Part shown: piece by piece, positions 32,601 to 42,859 of the stretch
Position numbering within the stretch: the stretch's first letter is position 1
Layout: the number at the start of each line of letters is the position of its first letter
Origin: Antedon mediterranea
Lineage: Eukaryota; Echinodermata; Crinoidea; Comatulida; Antedonidae
DNA: 64,000 nucleotides
Direction: 5' to 3'
Assembly: GCF_964355755.1 (NCBI RefSeq)
Contig: NC_092672.1
Coordinates: 14,938,501-15,002,500, forward strand
Notes under the pieces: generated by a model
The model's input: the letters and a program-made list of their open reading frames with translations, nothing else
Database searches by the model: none
What the model was told of the DNA's origin: nothing
Made by a program: the position numbers and the translations under genes

Positions 32601-32977
32601 ATTTGATACGGTATAATATACAAAGAATGTTTGAGTTAGATTGATGGAACTAACAGTTATAATATATATTTGTCCTGAATTGATTATTGTTTACATGTTT
32701 TTGATTTTTATTTATTTATTTTGTAGTGTGTACATAACAAATAACATATATGTAGCTGTGTTATAAAACCCAATGTAAGCTGCATACAAATAATGTTAAA
32801 AATGTTTTTCTTGTAGGAGGACGAGATTTCCGTGGTGGTGGTCGTGGTGGATTTAGTCGTGGAGGTGGACGCGGAGGTGGTCGTGGAGGATTCCGAGGGG
32901 GCCAAGGGGGTGGTGGATTCAAAATGGGTGGTGGGCGTGATGATCACAGAAGAGAGCGACGAGATCGCCCCTATTAA
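17618..32977 (+). CDS. FET-family RNA-binding protein (FUS/EWSR1/TAF15 type), 15 coding exons
   Basis: A nuclear RNA/DNA-binding protein of transcription and splicing. All exons join with GT-AG sites and matching phases into 1608 nt (535 aa plus stop), close to human FUS. Exons: 17618-17633, 20432-20468, 23435-23495, 23663-23870, 23961-24254, 24875-24946, 25069-25117, 27166-27209, 28161-28238, 28392-28498, 31029-31161, 31389-31454, 31706-31889, 32373-32470, 32817-32977. Domain order: SYGQ-rich low-complexity region (about 1-205), RGG1 (206-286), RRM (about 295-383), RGG2 (389-440), RanBP2 zinc finger (443-471), RGG3, and a C-terminal PY-NLS ending RRDRPY. An in-frame TGA at 17606 precedes the ATG. 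An invertebrate gene of this kind is probably co-orthologous to FUS, EWSR1 and TAF15. Exon boundaries are inferred by eye, without transcript data. Confidence 0.93.
18100..18490 (-). mobile_element. LINE 3' remnant in FET intron 1
   Basis: The minus strand encodes [16 protein letters not shown] followed by [17 protein letters not shown], the usual C-terminal signature of LINE reverse transcriptases (G-x-K-LWN-S...). The remainder is AT-rich 3' UTR. It is 5'-truncated and lies antisense to the host gene. Confidence 0.7.
18499..18545 (+). repeat. Helitron-like repeat fragment (tacgaagctacttcgta)
   Basis: The palindrome tacgaagctacttcgta plus 'aaagttgcagtattttctttctgt' is repeated at 23349-23395, just before exon 3, where it runs into a Helitron-like terminus. 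Here it breaks off before the terminus. Confidence 0.55.
18586..19444. mobile_element. 859-bp TIR element in FET intron 1
   Basis: Terminal inverted repeats of about 75 bp begin ATTCCGGCACCGGAACTCAA and contain GGGAATCCGACAC and ATTGCGCAT.CCCAGAGCGA. The interior has no coding frame. A target duplication is not clear, so the superfamily is open; it is a non-autonomous MITE-type element. Confidence 0.8.
20538..22963. repeat. About 180-bp tandem duplication in intron 2, first copy split by a transposon
   Basis: Copy A (20538-20640 joined to 22705-22780) and copy B (22781-22963) share 'aaagcctaccaaaccaacat ... cccactgggtatatccatg ... ttggggtaaaacatc ... ctgatactatatttagaatg'. Copy B is uninterrupted and so preserves the pre-insertion site of the element in copy A. 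Confidence 0.85.
20641..22704. mobile_element. Tc1/mariner-like non-autonomous element in FET intron 2
   Basis: The TIRs read CAGTACCGGACAGAATTATT and CAGTACAGGACAGAATTATT inward from each end. The element is flanked by TA (20639-20640 and 22705-22706). The undisturbed duplicate copy B reads acTTAtttttgg at the same point, confirming a TA target duplication. The subterminal zones carry many (C)AACGC/GTTGAA words. No transposase frame is found in the 2064 bp, so it is presumably mobilised in trans. Confidence 0.85.
23225..23416 (+). mobile_element. Helitron-like 3' terminus ending 18 bp before exon 3
   Basis: The stretch contains two hairpins (gttctgaac...gttcagaac; tacgaagctacttcgta) and ends with hairpin TTCtGTCAaagTGACGAA, then TTCAAATCTAG followed by T. 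A subterminal hairpin followed by CTRR-T is the Helitron 3' pattern. The last 10 bp match the terminus at 55372-55381. The polypyrimidine tract and AG of exon 3 (23417-23434) follow at once. The 5' end of the element is not identified. Confidence 0.5.
24875..28238 (+). other. FET gene exons 6-9: RGG1 region
   Basis: Four small exons (72, 49, 44 and 78 nt) encode a Gly/Tyr then Arg-Gly segment ([32 protein letters not shown]). Exons 6 and 9 begin and end in phase 1, and exons 7 plus 8 together total 93 nt, so skipping either exon or the pair leaves the frame open. Intron 7 (25118-27165) is 2 kb and holds no recognised element except a 60-bp duplication. Confidence 0.85.
26554..26673 (+). repeat. 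60-bp tandem duplication in FET intron 7
   Basis: Two adjacent and apparently identical 60-bp units start at 26554 and 26614 (ataactctatgctggatggt ... gaaattattac). The absence of visible differences implies a recent duplication, or an assembly artefact. Confidence 0.85.
28392..31454 (+). other. FET gene exons 10-12: RRM domain
   Basis: Exon 10 carries [20 protein letters not shown] (RNP2-like strand 1 and helix 1). Exon 11 carries [10 protein letters not shown] and then [20 protein letters not shown] (RNP1-like strand and helix 2). Exon 12 carries [17 protein letters not shown] (strand 4). The DDPP-x-AKAAIDWF segment is a FET-family hallmark. Exon 12 (66 nt) is phase 1 at both ends, so its loss would keep the frame but delete the last strand. 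Intron 10 (28499-31028) holds an inverted-repeat element. Confidence 0.92.
29010..30777. mobile_element. Inverted-repeat element in FET intron 10
   Basis: The outer words are CACGCTAA / TTAGCGTG. Subterminal palindromic words 'ttcgcaaaatttgcgaaa' (left) and 'tcgcaaattg ... atttgcgaaa' (right) are in inverted arrangement. The interior repeats 'agccaaa' and 'cgccaaaatg'. No coding frame and no clear target duplication are seen. The limits are approximate. Confidence 0.5.
31706..32977 (+). other. FET gene exons 13-15: RGG2, RanBP2 zinc finger, RGG3, PY-NLS
   Basis: Exon 13 encodes an Arg/Gly run ending with a polyglycine tract and the start of the zinc finger (GDWTCPE). Exon 14 completes it ([17 protein letters not shown]). 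The four zinc ligands are Cys447, Cys452, Cys463 and Cys466 (C-x4-C-x10-C-x2-C), with the RNA-contacting Trp445 and N-x-x-x-W spacing of the family. Exon 15 is RGG-rich and ends in a basic tract plus PY (RRERRDRPY), the transportin-type nuclear signal of FUS. Confidence 0.92.
32117..32162. repeat. Hairpin in FET intron 13, likely retroelement 3' end
   Basis: GAGGA...CCCTAT pairs with ATAGGG.TCCTC around an inner AAGCT..AGCTT hairpin. About 20 nt further come 'ataaatacaaataaag' repeats. This hairpin-plus-AAATA layout resembles CR1-like 3' ends. No microRNA claim is made. Confidence 0.35.
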
Positions 32978-33195
32978 TCTTGCGGTTACTTTTTTTGTAA
33001 AATAAGTTGTGGTACTTGATGCTATTGTTGCAAACAATTTTACTATTGTGTATGACTCGTCATAATGTGAAAAATTAGTATGTAAGCCTTTTTTAATGTT
33101 AATCTATAAAAAAAATGTCTGATCATGCCTGAACTTCTTCACATGTTCAATTGATATTTGTTGCAGTTTAGAGTTGTGATTTAAAAAAAAAGTTA

Positions 33196-33221
33196 AATAA
33201 ATCTTAGTAGATGTTAATAAA
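33196..33221 (+). other. Polyadenylation signals of the FET gene
   Basis: AATAAA occurs at 33196-33201 and again at 33216-33221, about 220-240 nt after the stop codon. These are the nearest canonical signals and are likely used. Confidence 0.6.
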
Positions 33222-33229
33222 ATTAGTTT

Positions 33230-34680
33230 GTGCTTTATCTTTGACATTGAGAGATTGAAATACCACATCCAGTATTTATAACATTGAGATTAATATTTTG
33301 AATATGAAGTATACTCTGCAAAAGGTTTATTTCATTCAACATTTGCAATATGAACATTTGGGGTTAGGTTTGATTCAGCGTGCAAGTCTGGCCCTAGTAT
33401 TACTAAGTACTGTTATTAAAAATGACATGCTGTATTAACTAAAACTTTTTCAACTATTGTAATGGTCACTCTCGCAGTATCCTGTGTTTCTTTTGTTTTA
33501 TGTAGTAGCTTCCTAATGTCATTCTGTTTCTATGTCAAATCCAAAATCATCATAATCAACAAAACAACGCTCTTTGTTTTTCCACTATAGAGCTCCAAAG
33601 GATTAAAATGTCTGTATTGACTGAAATTGTTTCATCCAATTGTAAAAGCTACAAGAATTGTTAATTCGCGTCTGCTTTCCATTATCATTCATGTCTGCCA
33701 GATCCACAATCATCAACTCTATTTTGTAATCATTTATTTGATCAAAATCAGTAAAAAAAACTAATAATTTTAAAATATTTAAAACAAGTTTAGAATGAAG
33801 TTAAAATGCCATCATCTGAACATTTGAACAAATTGGTGGAACAAAATTAAAATAATTAAGTCGGTGGCAGATTAAAAAATATTCACTAAAGATTGTGTAC
33901 GCCTAAATAAAATGTATGTAGTGAATAAATTAATATTTCAATGTTTTTAGTTTTTTCGGGGGTTATTTTCGGTTAAATATAAAAATGCACCTGTGACGTC
34001 AAATATCTAGGGTGCATTTTTTTGCAGTCCTTATAACAAAAAAAAATACACAATTTTATGTTCAAGTTCAAATTTATTCACATAATGCAAACATATACAA
34101 AATATATATTATAAACACATCAGGCAAAGTTATATATATATTCTAATAAGCCACCAGCTTTAAACAAATTTTATTTGACTATAAGGCTGTTGAACTGTTT
34201 TTTAATATTGGCGGTGATTTTGAAAGGCGCTCTCATATATGTTACCACATTAACTATTCAATGTCCTTAATGATTTACTCTCGTCACTAAATATCCAAAA
34301 TGTTATGTTTTAGCAGCCATTAAAAAAAACCGCCCTCATGCTAAAGTTGTACGGTTTCATCTCTTTTATATATTGTATTGTAATAGAACATTTGACTAAA
34401 TGTAATGTGAAATGACCGGAAGTAAGTTATTGACATTTGACCTACTGAATATAGGGTTATTATGTTTACAATTATGTTATGTCCCATGTTTATTGTTTGA
34501 AGGTTTGCATGGCAAAATCAAATGTTGATATAAAGTTTGTGGTACGCCACACGTGAGGACGATAAAGCATATTGATCGAAACGTAATACGTGCAGATTTA
34601 GACAAAAATCCCCATTTTTACCCCCCATGACTTGTTTTGAATATGCTTATCTGATGCATGTCCGTCTAACACAAAATGAA
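33230..34680. other. Intergenic, no gene recognised
   Basis: AT-rich. The one feature of note is a hairpin at about 33985-34022 (AAAATGCACC ... GGTGCATTTT, 10-bp stem). Confidence 0.4.
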
Positions 34681-34689
34681 CAGTTGAAT

Positions 34690-34985
34690 AAAACAAGGTC
34701 ATATAGATGGCTGCAGTCGCGTGCTCATTAATGTTTACCGACCGACCAACCTACCAACTGACCGAAATTACTAAACATGTTTAAAAACAGTTATATTTTT
34801 TTAATTTACACGTGCGTAGCCTGTCACTTTTGACGTGGTCGTATAACGTAATTTCGAGTTGAAAAGTAAGTCAAGAAAACAGAAATCGGGCAAAAAGAGT
34901 GCGCAATAAAATTTAACGCGCAGACAGCCAGACCGACCGACATAGTGAACTATAGAGTCGCGTCCACGCGACTAAAAAGGGAACT
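34690..34985 (+). repeat. Dispersed CCGACCGAC repeat, second locus
   Basis: It begins near 'gcagtcgcgtgc' and ends in 'ccgaccgacatagtgaacta tagagtcgcgt..acgcgact'. It shares its end with 10131-10212. The terminal agtcgcgt/acgcgact forms a hairpin. It is a short non-coding family. Confidence 0.55.
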
Positions 34986-34989
34986 TTAA

Positions 34990-36490
34990 TGTAAAGGAAC
35001 GTTGCGGCGTGCGTGTAAATAGCAGTGTCGGCCTTTTTGTAAGGTCGTGCATGCCTTTGTGGTGGATCGAGTGGGTTGGACGGTCCAGCTTTCGAAGTAG
35101 TCCTGGCTATTTCACATTAATTTCTGGTTCGTTCTCCTGATTTCGATATTTTATTCTTTAATCGTCTAATTAACTTGATGTGTGATGTCCGAAACAAGTG
35201 GGTTTAAACTTAAGCAATTTAACTATCAAAACAAAAACTTGTTGAAGCTGGTGGTCAACGAAATCAAAACAACAATGGTGACTAAGGTTGGGGATGGGAC
35301 GGGTAGCCGATGACGCAGTAAATAACCAAGGGCTGATTGGTTGAATTTCGTCTCTGCATAAATTATACAGATATTGACTGCTTAGAGGTTAAATATAAGT
35401 TTTGACATCACCGAGGGAATGATATTTTGTTCGAGGGAATATATATTTCCCGAAGCGCTTGCTGAGGGAAATATATTTCTTGAGAAATCTTATATTTTTA
35501 CCGATAAAAGGCGATATCTGTTATATTACATAGCCAACAACAAGTTGAATATCTACTGCTGGGTCGGGTGTAGGTGGTATAGGCTAGGCTAAGCCTTCTT
35601 TGTAGTAATAAGCCTGCCTAGGCCTAGTTAAAGCGTTGCATTCACCTTACCTTGCGAAGAATAATATACAGATAATTACTAATTAATGATTCTTTGGCAA
35701 TAATATATTCACTTAGACCTAGGTCGTTTAAATAAACAGAAGAATTTTCATCAATAAGCCTACATTAATAATAATAATAATATCAGGTATGCCGAATAAA
35801 TAATAATTCGTCTTCTTTAACCGAATCACTGGATGTTGAGCGCGCCGCGCGTACCAGGTTACTACCGTGAGCATTGACCAATCACCAACGGTCTCATCAC
35901 ATCTTTAGAGAGCACGAATAACAATATACGATTTACGATCATCGCAGAGTTGTCATGAGAAATGCAGTTTCAACCAATCACGTTCACGTATTTGCATAGG
36001 CTATGTAATATTAGCGGTTACGTATTATGTATATTAGTAATAAAAATAGAATAATGTTGTTTTTTATTTATTAAGGTTCAGTTTCAAGCCAGAATCCACC
36101 TGAGTGAAAGCCATTTTTTACATAAATTATGATATCGAAAATCAGTTTATGGATATTAATATAGAAATTAAAAGTGTGGGAGTTGGGCATGCTCCTTTAT
36201 ATCCGCCATTGTACACAATTTATTTATAAGTAGGCCTATATTCACTGGTTATTTAATAATAATGGTAGAAAGAATAGTGAATCATTCCTTTACTTCGCAT
36301 AAAGGGAAAACTTATCACGGTTGAAGAACGAACAAAAGAATAAGGTGTATTGTTATTTCACGATTGTAGGAACGGCAGTCTTTGTCTTGAAATAGTCGAT
36401 GTGTGGACGACGACGTGAAAAACTAAATCAAGAATTTTTCGGCTTTATAACAATAATAATTATTATTAATATTATATCACACACAAGTTT
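34990..36490. other. Intergenic region upstream of the rolling-stone-like gene
   Basis: No coding sequence is recognised. A GC-rich word (gagcgcgccgcgcgta, about 35839) stands out in AT-rich sequence. The promoter of the downstream gene should lie at the 3' end of this stretch but cannot be placed. Confidence 0.35.
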
Positions 36491-36495
36491 AGAAC

Positions 36496-38589
36496 ATGAG
36501 TTGTTGCCATGTTTCTTGCGAAGATCTGGGCTTATCTACAAAGGAGAATGACACGTTTACAAAAGGGCAGGTAATTCTATTCTAGGCCTAATGGTCGTAC
36601 TACTACTAGGCCTACCTGTTAGGCATAACTACTGTATAACAAAACTTAATCGGTATCATACGTTCGTTTAAATCCATGGAATAAATACAGTAAACCTTAG
36701 TCGGTAAAATAGGAAAAAAGAGTAGTAGAAGAACAAGAAACTCTCATCACCTGGATTCCACCCTTCTTCATCCAATAGCAAAAACTCACAGAAATCCCAT
36801 ATTTAAATCCTCCATTTTTTATTGAGGATCGAATTGTGTGAGTACAAAGAGATAACGCGAAACCAGTGGGAAGATACTCTCTCTGTGTCGGCGTACGGTG
36901 TTTTACGGAATTGTCATCAAACGCCCAAACTATTTAGGTATATGTTTTATTTCGTATACTGTACTTTCGAAATATATCGAAAGTACAGTTCTCCCTTTCC
37001 ATTCATTTGTTTTGTGATATGATTATTTATGATTATGTGAATGAAAACAAAGAAAGAAAGGTAATGTAAAATTTTAAAACAAAGAAAAAACTACAAAAGG
37101 TTAAAAAAAATCAACAAATTATATAGATGAGAATAATTGTCAAATCAATTTCCATATGTCTAACAAAGGTAAGCTTAACAATTGAACGTTGACAAACAAA
37201 ATACTAACTATAATTCAACGTTCAAAGCGTACAGAAGTATAGCCTAATCAAGGAATACTCTTCCCTGGCCTAATAGACTTGCAGTAGTACTGTACATTGC
37301 TTCGGTTTTAATCAATAATGTATTTTATTCATAGGCCGAGTAGTTTTATTTTAACTTAAAGAAATTCACTTTATTCATTATTTTATCTTTTCAGTGCCCT
37401 TTTTGTTGCAATCGATTGACATACGTCATTTATCGCATAGTTGTTGCTTTCTCTTACATTGTCTTCTTGATATTGTATCTAGTAAGATTTATGCAAGAAA
37501 TTGGCTTCCGTCTATTTATATACGTAACTAGTTGGTCGGTAATTGTATTTTCCATATACAACGTCATCGCTATGTTAAATAGTATCATTTTTACAAGATC
37601 TAACACAGAAGAGGAAGATAGTTCAAAGGAAAACGCTATGACGAGGGATAGAGCTATAAGTTCTAACGGACCAGGTACTATTGGTCGACAGGTGAATGAG
37701 AGTAAGTTGTTCATTCAATTATCTATCTATAAACCTAACAGCAGTCCAAATTTTCCAAGATCTAATAATTTTATGTTTATACAATACAATACAAAGTTTG
37801 TTTTATACTTGACATGACATATTATATTATATTAAATTGATAACAAATTCGTCTCAATATCACAACCCCAACGTATACTACTCCTCGTCAAATATAGATA
37901 GTAAACACAGTTTTGAGTTCTATTCTATAGGCATTTTTTTTATATGTATGAAAATGTAGGCCTATATTTGTTTTCCAGGAATATTCAATCAGTCAAACGC
38001 ATTTCAACGGATGGTCGTAAAACGCCGTATACAGTACAAAATGTCAACAAACAAAAAAACACAATGGCTTCTTTTTAATATTTCATGTAACACATCGTTT
38101 ATAATTTCTACAGTTTATTGGACGTCAGTGTATGTTTTGAACTTGTATGATAAACCAAATACTTCATTTGACTTTGTCGACATTATCCACATAACCGTTA
38201 TTCCATCGGTTCTTTCTTTGATCGAACTAGTACTTTTTGCAACGCCTGTGCACTTTGTACACTTTCATTACACGTGGTGGTTTGGACTTTTATACGTATT
38301 TTTCAATGTTGTTTACTGGTTGACTGGTGGAACTAATGAACATGGTGAACATTATATTTATGATCTCACAGACTATGATGAAGATTTTCTCACGGCCATT
38401 ATTTCAGTGTTATGTTTGTTAATTGCTGTTGTGATTTCTCAAGCCAGTATGTGGACTATCTATTGTTTACGAATGCTTGTTTCACACCAGAAACCGATCG
38501 TGTGCCAAGATAACACAGAATCAGTGGAAATAAACGTTCCAATTTACGAGAATTTGGGATTTGAATCACCGTATGCGACTGTTATGTAA
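36496..38589 (+). CDS. Rolling-stone-like multi-pass membrane protein
   Basis: Three exons (36496-36570, 37395-37701, 37979-38589) join with GT-AG sites and matching phases into 993 nt, 330 aa. The ATG is the first after an in-frame TAG (36490-36492). The N terminus is Cys-rich (MSCCHVSCEDL, CPFCCNR). About six hydrophobic segments follow, near residues 35-55, 66-90, 157-179, 195-215, 222-245 and 268-290. The family signature is HFVHFHYTWWFGLLYVFF, then WLTGGTNEHGEHYIYDLTDYDE (family pattern: Tyr/Trp-x-x-GGT, then H/K-YIY). Drosophila rolling stone acts in myoblast fusion at the plasma membrane; the role here is unknown. An acidic/Ser loop (RSNTEEEDSSKEN) and a YENLGF tail sequence are unremarkable. 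There are no internal stops. Confidence 0.85.
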
Positions 38590-38763
38590 TGTTAGAGGGC
38601 GAATGTAGACTTAATGTGGAAGATTTGATTACATTCAGTAAATTCAATCGAACAATAACATTTCTTTTAAATATATATATATATGCCTATACACTATTCA
38701 CTCTGACAATCAGAAGTGAAAAATTATGGTATACCATCATTTATTCAGACAAAAACTACCGAT

Positions 38764-38769
38764 AATAAA
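38764..38769 (+). other. Polyadenylation signal of the rolling-stone-like gene
   Basis: AATAAA lies 175 nt after the stop codon, the first canonical hexamer downstream. Confidence 0.55.
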
Positions 38770-39375
38770 ACTTCTAGTATTCTATATATATTGTTTTATT
38801 GTAATCGTATTTCATAACAATCGGCTGATTGTTCATAGTTTTTTCAATAAATATATTTACAGATTTTACATTCTATATTTGAGTACAATATAAATAAAAT
38901 AATTGAATACAGTATATAAAACTCACTCATTGTTTAACTAAGAGGATTGTATACAATTTAATGACAAAAAAAGAAGATGCAGTTTTCTCTATAACGCACA
39001 CACTGCAATTTAGTTAGCTCATAACATGAATCCATGCTCATATAACGAAGCAATCTAACAACATGATGCTGAGCTTCGGCAATCAACTAAGGGTTTATCT
39101 GAAGATAATTGCATTGGTCCACTTAAAACAAAAATAATGTAAGATAGGCCTGTTACAACCGCTAATGTAGAAAACGCCAGCTCAAGTCAAGTCAAGTCAA
39201 GTATCATTTATTATCATTTGTTTTAAGAAAAAAAAAATAGAAATTATGTTTGCTCTGTTGGCAGAGCAAAATATCCAACGGACACAAAACGAATTAAAAA
39301 AAAAAACATTACAAAAAAGTGTCTACATTATGTTTAAGGCTGTAATAGCTAATGTCGAAACAAACGCTAATGTAG
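38770..39375. other. No gene recognised
   Basis: Intergenic AT-rich sequence with a short (CAAGT)n run at about 39182-39202. A frame at 39246-39500 runs into 'gctaatgtag' repeats and is not a gene. Confidence 0.4.
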
Positions 39376-40217
39376 AACAATCCACCGCTAATGTAGTAAA
39401 ACCTCTAGCTAATGTAGAAACACCAACAGCTTATGTTATAGTAAATAAAAAATCAACACCAGCTAATGTAGTAACGAAAATTGCCTCCCAGCTTATGTAG
39501 TTACTATCGCCAGCTGATGTAGAAAATATTATATATTTGTCTAAATCATGTGCAAATGCATCTCTTTAATTAGCTACTATCAGTCTATTCACCTCTCGTA
39601 AGCGATCGACTATCAAAAAGGGGACATCTCGTAAGTGACCACCTCTTTTAAGGGACAACAACCTCTCTCTCTCTCCCCGATGAGAGGTGTGGTCGTTAAT
39701 AGAGGTGGTCGTTAAGAAAGGTGCTCGATTATGAGAAGCGGTCCTTTAATAGAGATGGTGGTCGTTCAATAGAGGTGGTCTCTAACGAGGGCGGTTGCTC
39801 ACGATGTATGGTCGCTTACGAGAAGGCCGCGTTTTGAAAGTCGATCGTTTATGAGATAGCTAAATTTGTTTCCCACTACGACGCACCGTAAGAACGTAAA
39901 CTTAACGCAAGCGTGTTGACCAATGACAAGCGACAGTTTATAATCCATAGCTTGTGATTGGTCAACTCACTTACGTTGCGTCGCGTTACGTCCTTGCATT
40001 GCGTCTCAAGAAAAGAGATGCATTTGCAAATGATTTAGACATAGGTACTTTGTAAAATAAAATATTTTCTACATTAGCTGGCGATAGTAACTACATAAGC
40101 TGGGAGGCAATTTTCGTTACTACAGTACATTATCTGTTGACCGTTCTATATTAGCTGGTGTTGATTTTTATTTACTACATTAGCTGGAGGTTTTACTACA
40201 TTAGCGGTGGATTGTTT
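39376..40217. mobile_element. 840-bp foldback element built of 'gctaatgtag' repeats
   Basis: Arms 39376-39560 and 40010-40217 are inverted copies (AACAATCCACCGCTAATGTA / TACATTAGCGGTGGATTGTT). Each contains several 'agctaatgtagaaac' type units. The centre has degenerate 'gaggtggtcgtt' repeats (39600-39850) and a diverged MITE copy (39868-40008). It is non-coding. Confidence 0.8.
39868..40008. mobile_element. Diverged MITE copy 3, nested in the foldback
   Basis: It has the sequence ttcccacta..gacgcac, 'aacgcaagcgt', 'accaatgacaagcga', 'gcttgtgattggtcaa' and 'acgttgcgt..cgttacgtccttg', as in copies 1 and 2, but shorter and more diverged. Confidence 0.7.
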
Positions 40218-40379
40218 ATTTCTTTATTTCCATTCACAACAAAAAAACATAAACATACATAAATAATCATTACAAAAATGAAAGAATGGAAAGAGGGAAT
40301 CCAGAAGCACAGCTAATAAGTAAAAACCCCCTGTTACAAAACAGTATATATAATATATAAATAGAAATATGAAGAAAGG

Positions 40380-40770
40380 GCACATGGGCATTCACATTTT
40401 AACATATTTATTTCACATTCATATTTTAACTTATTCATATCTTAACATTCATTTCACATTCGTATCTTAATGTATTCATATCTTAACATTCATTTCACAT
40501 TCGTATCTTAATGTATTCATATCTTAACATTCATTTCACATTCATATCTTAACATTCATTTCACATTCATATCTTAACATTCATTTCACATTCATATCTT
40601 AACGTATTCATTTCACATTCATATTTAAACATGTTCATTTCACATTCATATCTTAAAGTATTCATATCTTAACACCTTCATATTTTTAACGTATTCATAT
40701 CTTAACATATACTTTTTATATTCATATTTTAACACATTCATATCTTAACATATTTAATTAATTAATTAAT
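40380..40770. repeat. Minisatellite 'cattcatatcttaa'
   Basis: Roughly 20 imperfect units alternate 'catttcacattcatatcttaa' and 'cgtattcatatcttaaca'. Unit lengths vary between about 17 and 38 bp. It lies next to AT-rich retroelement-like 3' sequence (40218-40330). Confidence 0.7.
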
Positions 40771-41550
40771 ATTAATTTCTTAAACATATTCATTTCCTAA
40801 AAAATATAGTTTTCTCAGAGAGTAAAATGTAATTGTAAAAAAATACCTGTTTTAATCAAAGTATTGCATTTTCGTTTAAAAGTTATATGCTTGTTCTACA
40901 TTGCGGTTGTAACCAGGCTTATGCAACAAATAATGATCTTACATTGCATTTATAGTTTTAAGTATTGTTTTTGTGGACCAATACAATTTAAGAATCTTCA
41001 GAAATATAAACGATCGAGATACGTTGCCTATCTGTCTATTCAACATGATATATAGTAGGCCTACCCCCTACCCCCTAACATTTTGTCACAGAAATACAAT
41101 AATATTATGCAAACAAAATATGTTTTTTTGCTTAAAATACACCTTTTTTGCTTAAAATAATAATTGTACGATATATTGTGCTGTTCGTTATTTTATTATA
41201 TTATTTATTTATATTTAAAGGCAAAAACAAATTTGTGATTTTTCTTTTCTGCTGAAAATATTTAAATTGTTCGTGTGCATTACCAGAAAGCCTAAAATAA
41301 TGTAATATTTGTGTAACTCTACCCTGGCCGATTCTGTGTAGGCCTAATTATTGAAAAAGGGAAAAATATATATAATACTGACGTCTCAATGGATGAAAAT
41401 GATATCTTTTTTAGGAACTGAAAAAGTACCATATAATAATTTTCCTTCATTGATACATTGTTATGCTAATTAACAAATAAATTTTATATTTTAAATACTT
41501 ACCGTACCTACCCTATTTTTACGCCAACCTAACAATTTAAGGCCTATTTA

Positions 41551-42858
41551 ATCATGGATTAAAGAATAGAAGGATATGCATCGACGTGAGATCAAGGGTT
41601 CCTTGACTCTCGCCGACAGACCGCGGACCGCCCACAATGTTACAGTTTAATTAACCGCATGGTAACAACGAAACGGTCGCGTGCCTAATATATTGTTTAC
41701 TGCACATGTGCAACGACATTTAACCTTGTTGGCTACTACGCTTCTTTCGCGCGTTCTTTGGTGGCATGATGTTTGTAGATGGTCAACTATTGACTATGTT
41801 GGTTTCTGCCGCGATTGATCTACGCTAATGATTTTTTTATGATGATTAAAGTAGCATTTTATGACCTGTAGTAGCCCTACATCTGAGACAATAACTATTA
41901 GTTGTCTCATTTGTTGTAAAATTACAAAATCAGCAAGAATGCTAGCCTAGCTAGGCCCAGGCCTTGTACTAACTAGGCTAAACTGGGCTAGTAAACCCTA
42001 TGATTTGCCGACATTGATACTGCCTAGGTAGGCCTAGGCTAATCTTAAATACTCACCGTTGTCTTACTTCTTGTGTGAATAATAATAATAGGTAGGCCTA
42101 CTTCGTTTGTTCGTGATCAAGTTTGCCCTGCGTGTACTTTTCAAAACGACCGCTAGGTAACGAATCGCAACTATACATAGCCAGCCAATCCCGGATCAGG
42201 GATCGCTGTTTTCATTCAATTAGGCCCGGTGATTGGATGTGATGTGGATGACATAACCACTAGCCAATCACCAGGCACTACAGTTTAAATATAATCACAT
42301 CGATAATTAAGGAGATTTATGAAGAAACCACTGCTTAGCCATATATTAAAAAACACGATTGTTGTATGTCTGAACACCGGCCACGCTAACAACATACATG
42401 GTCAAATGCATAATTTAATATTCTATAGATTAACGCAATTTTTAATGACAGAAGATGGCAGGCAAATAATGATAATTCAAATATAAAAATGGCATATTTT
42501 ATTAATATTACCAACTACCTAAAATTACCAGTCGTAAGAAAGTGAACTTTTCGTAGTCCGATTGTGATGAAACTAAAACAGAATTATTCAGCAATATATG
42601 TTTGTTATCAATTAATCATCGACGCAGACATGTCAATAGAACATTCAGACTGCGCATACGATTTCTACATGGTTACGTTTTGGTCTCAAAAAATGTAACA
42701 GTTGATTCGCAGCGTTTTACAGAGGGCCGCGGTTAGAGACACGGAGTTCAATGAACGTGTTTGTTTGATTGGCAGCAGTGCTTTAGTATAGGCAAGCGCG
42801 TTGTAAAATCGTTTGATGTCACCGTCGATGCATATCCTTCTATTCTTTATTCCATGAT
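41551..42858. mobile_element. 1.3-kb TIR element
   Basis: The left end (ATCATGGATTAAAGAATAGA, then AGGATATGCATCGACG) is mirrored at the right end (CGTCGATGCATATCCTTCTA, ending CCATGAT). The flanks resemble TTAA-type sequence but a duplication is not certain. There is no transposase frame, so it is non-autonomous. Confidence 0.75.
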
Positions 42859-42859
42859 T

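Noticed and set aside
39246-39500. 84-codon frame with NVE/ANV repeats
   Set aside because: It is created by 'gctaatgtag' repeat units of the foldback element.
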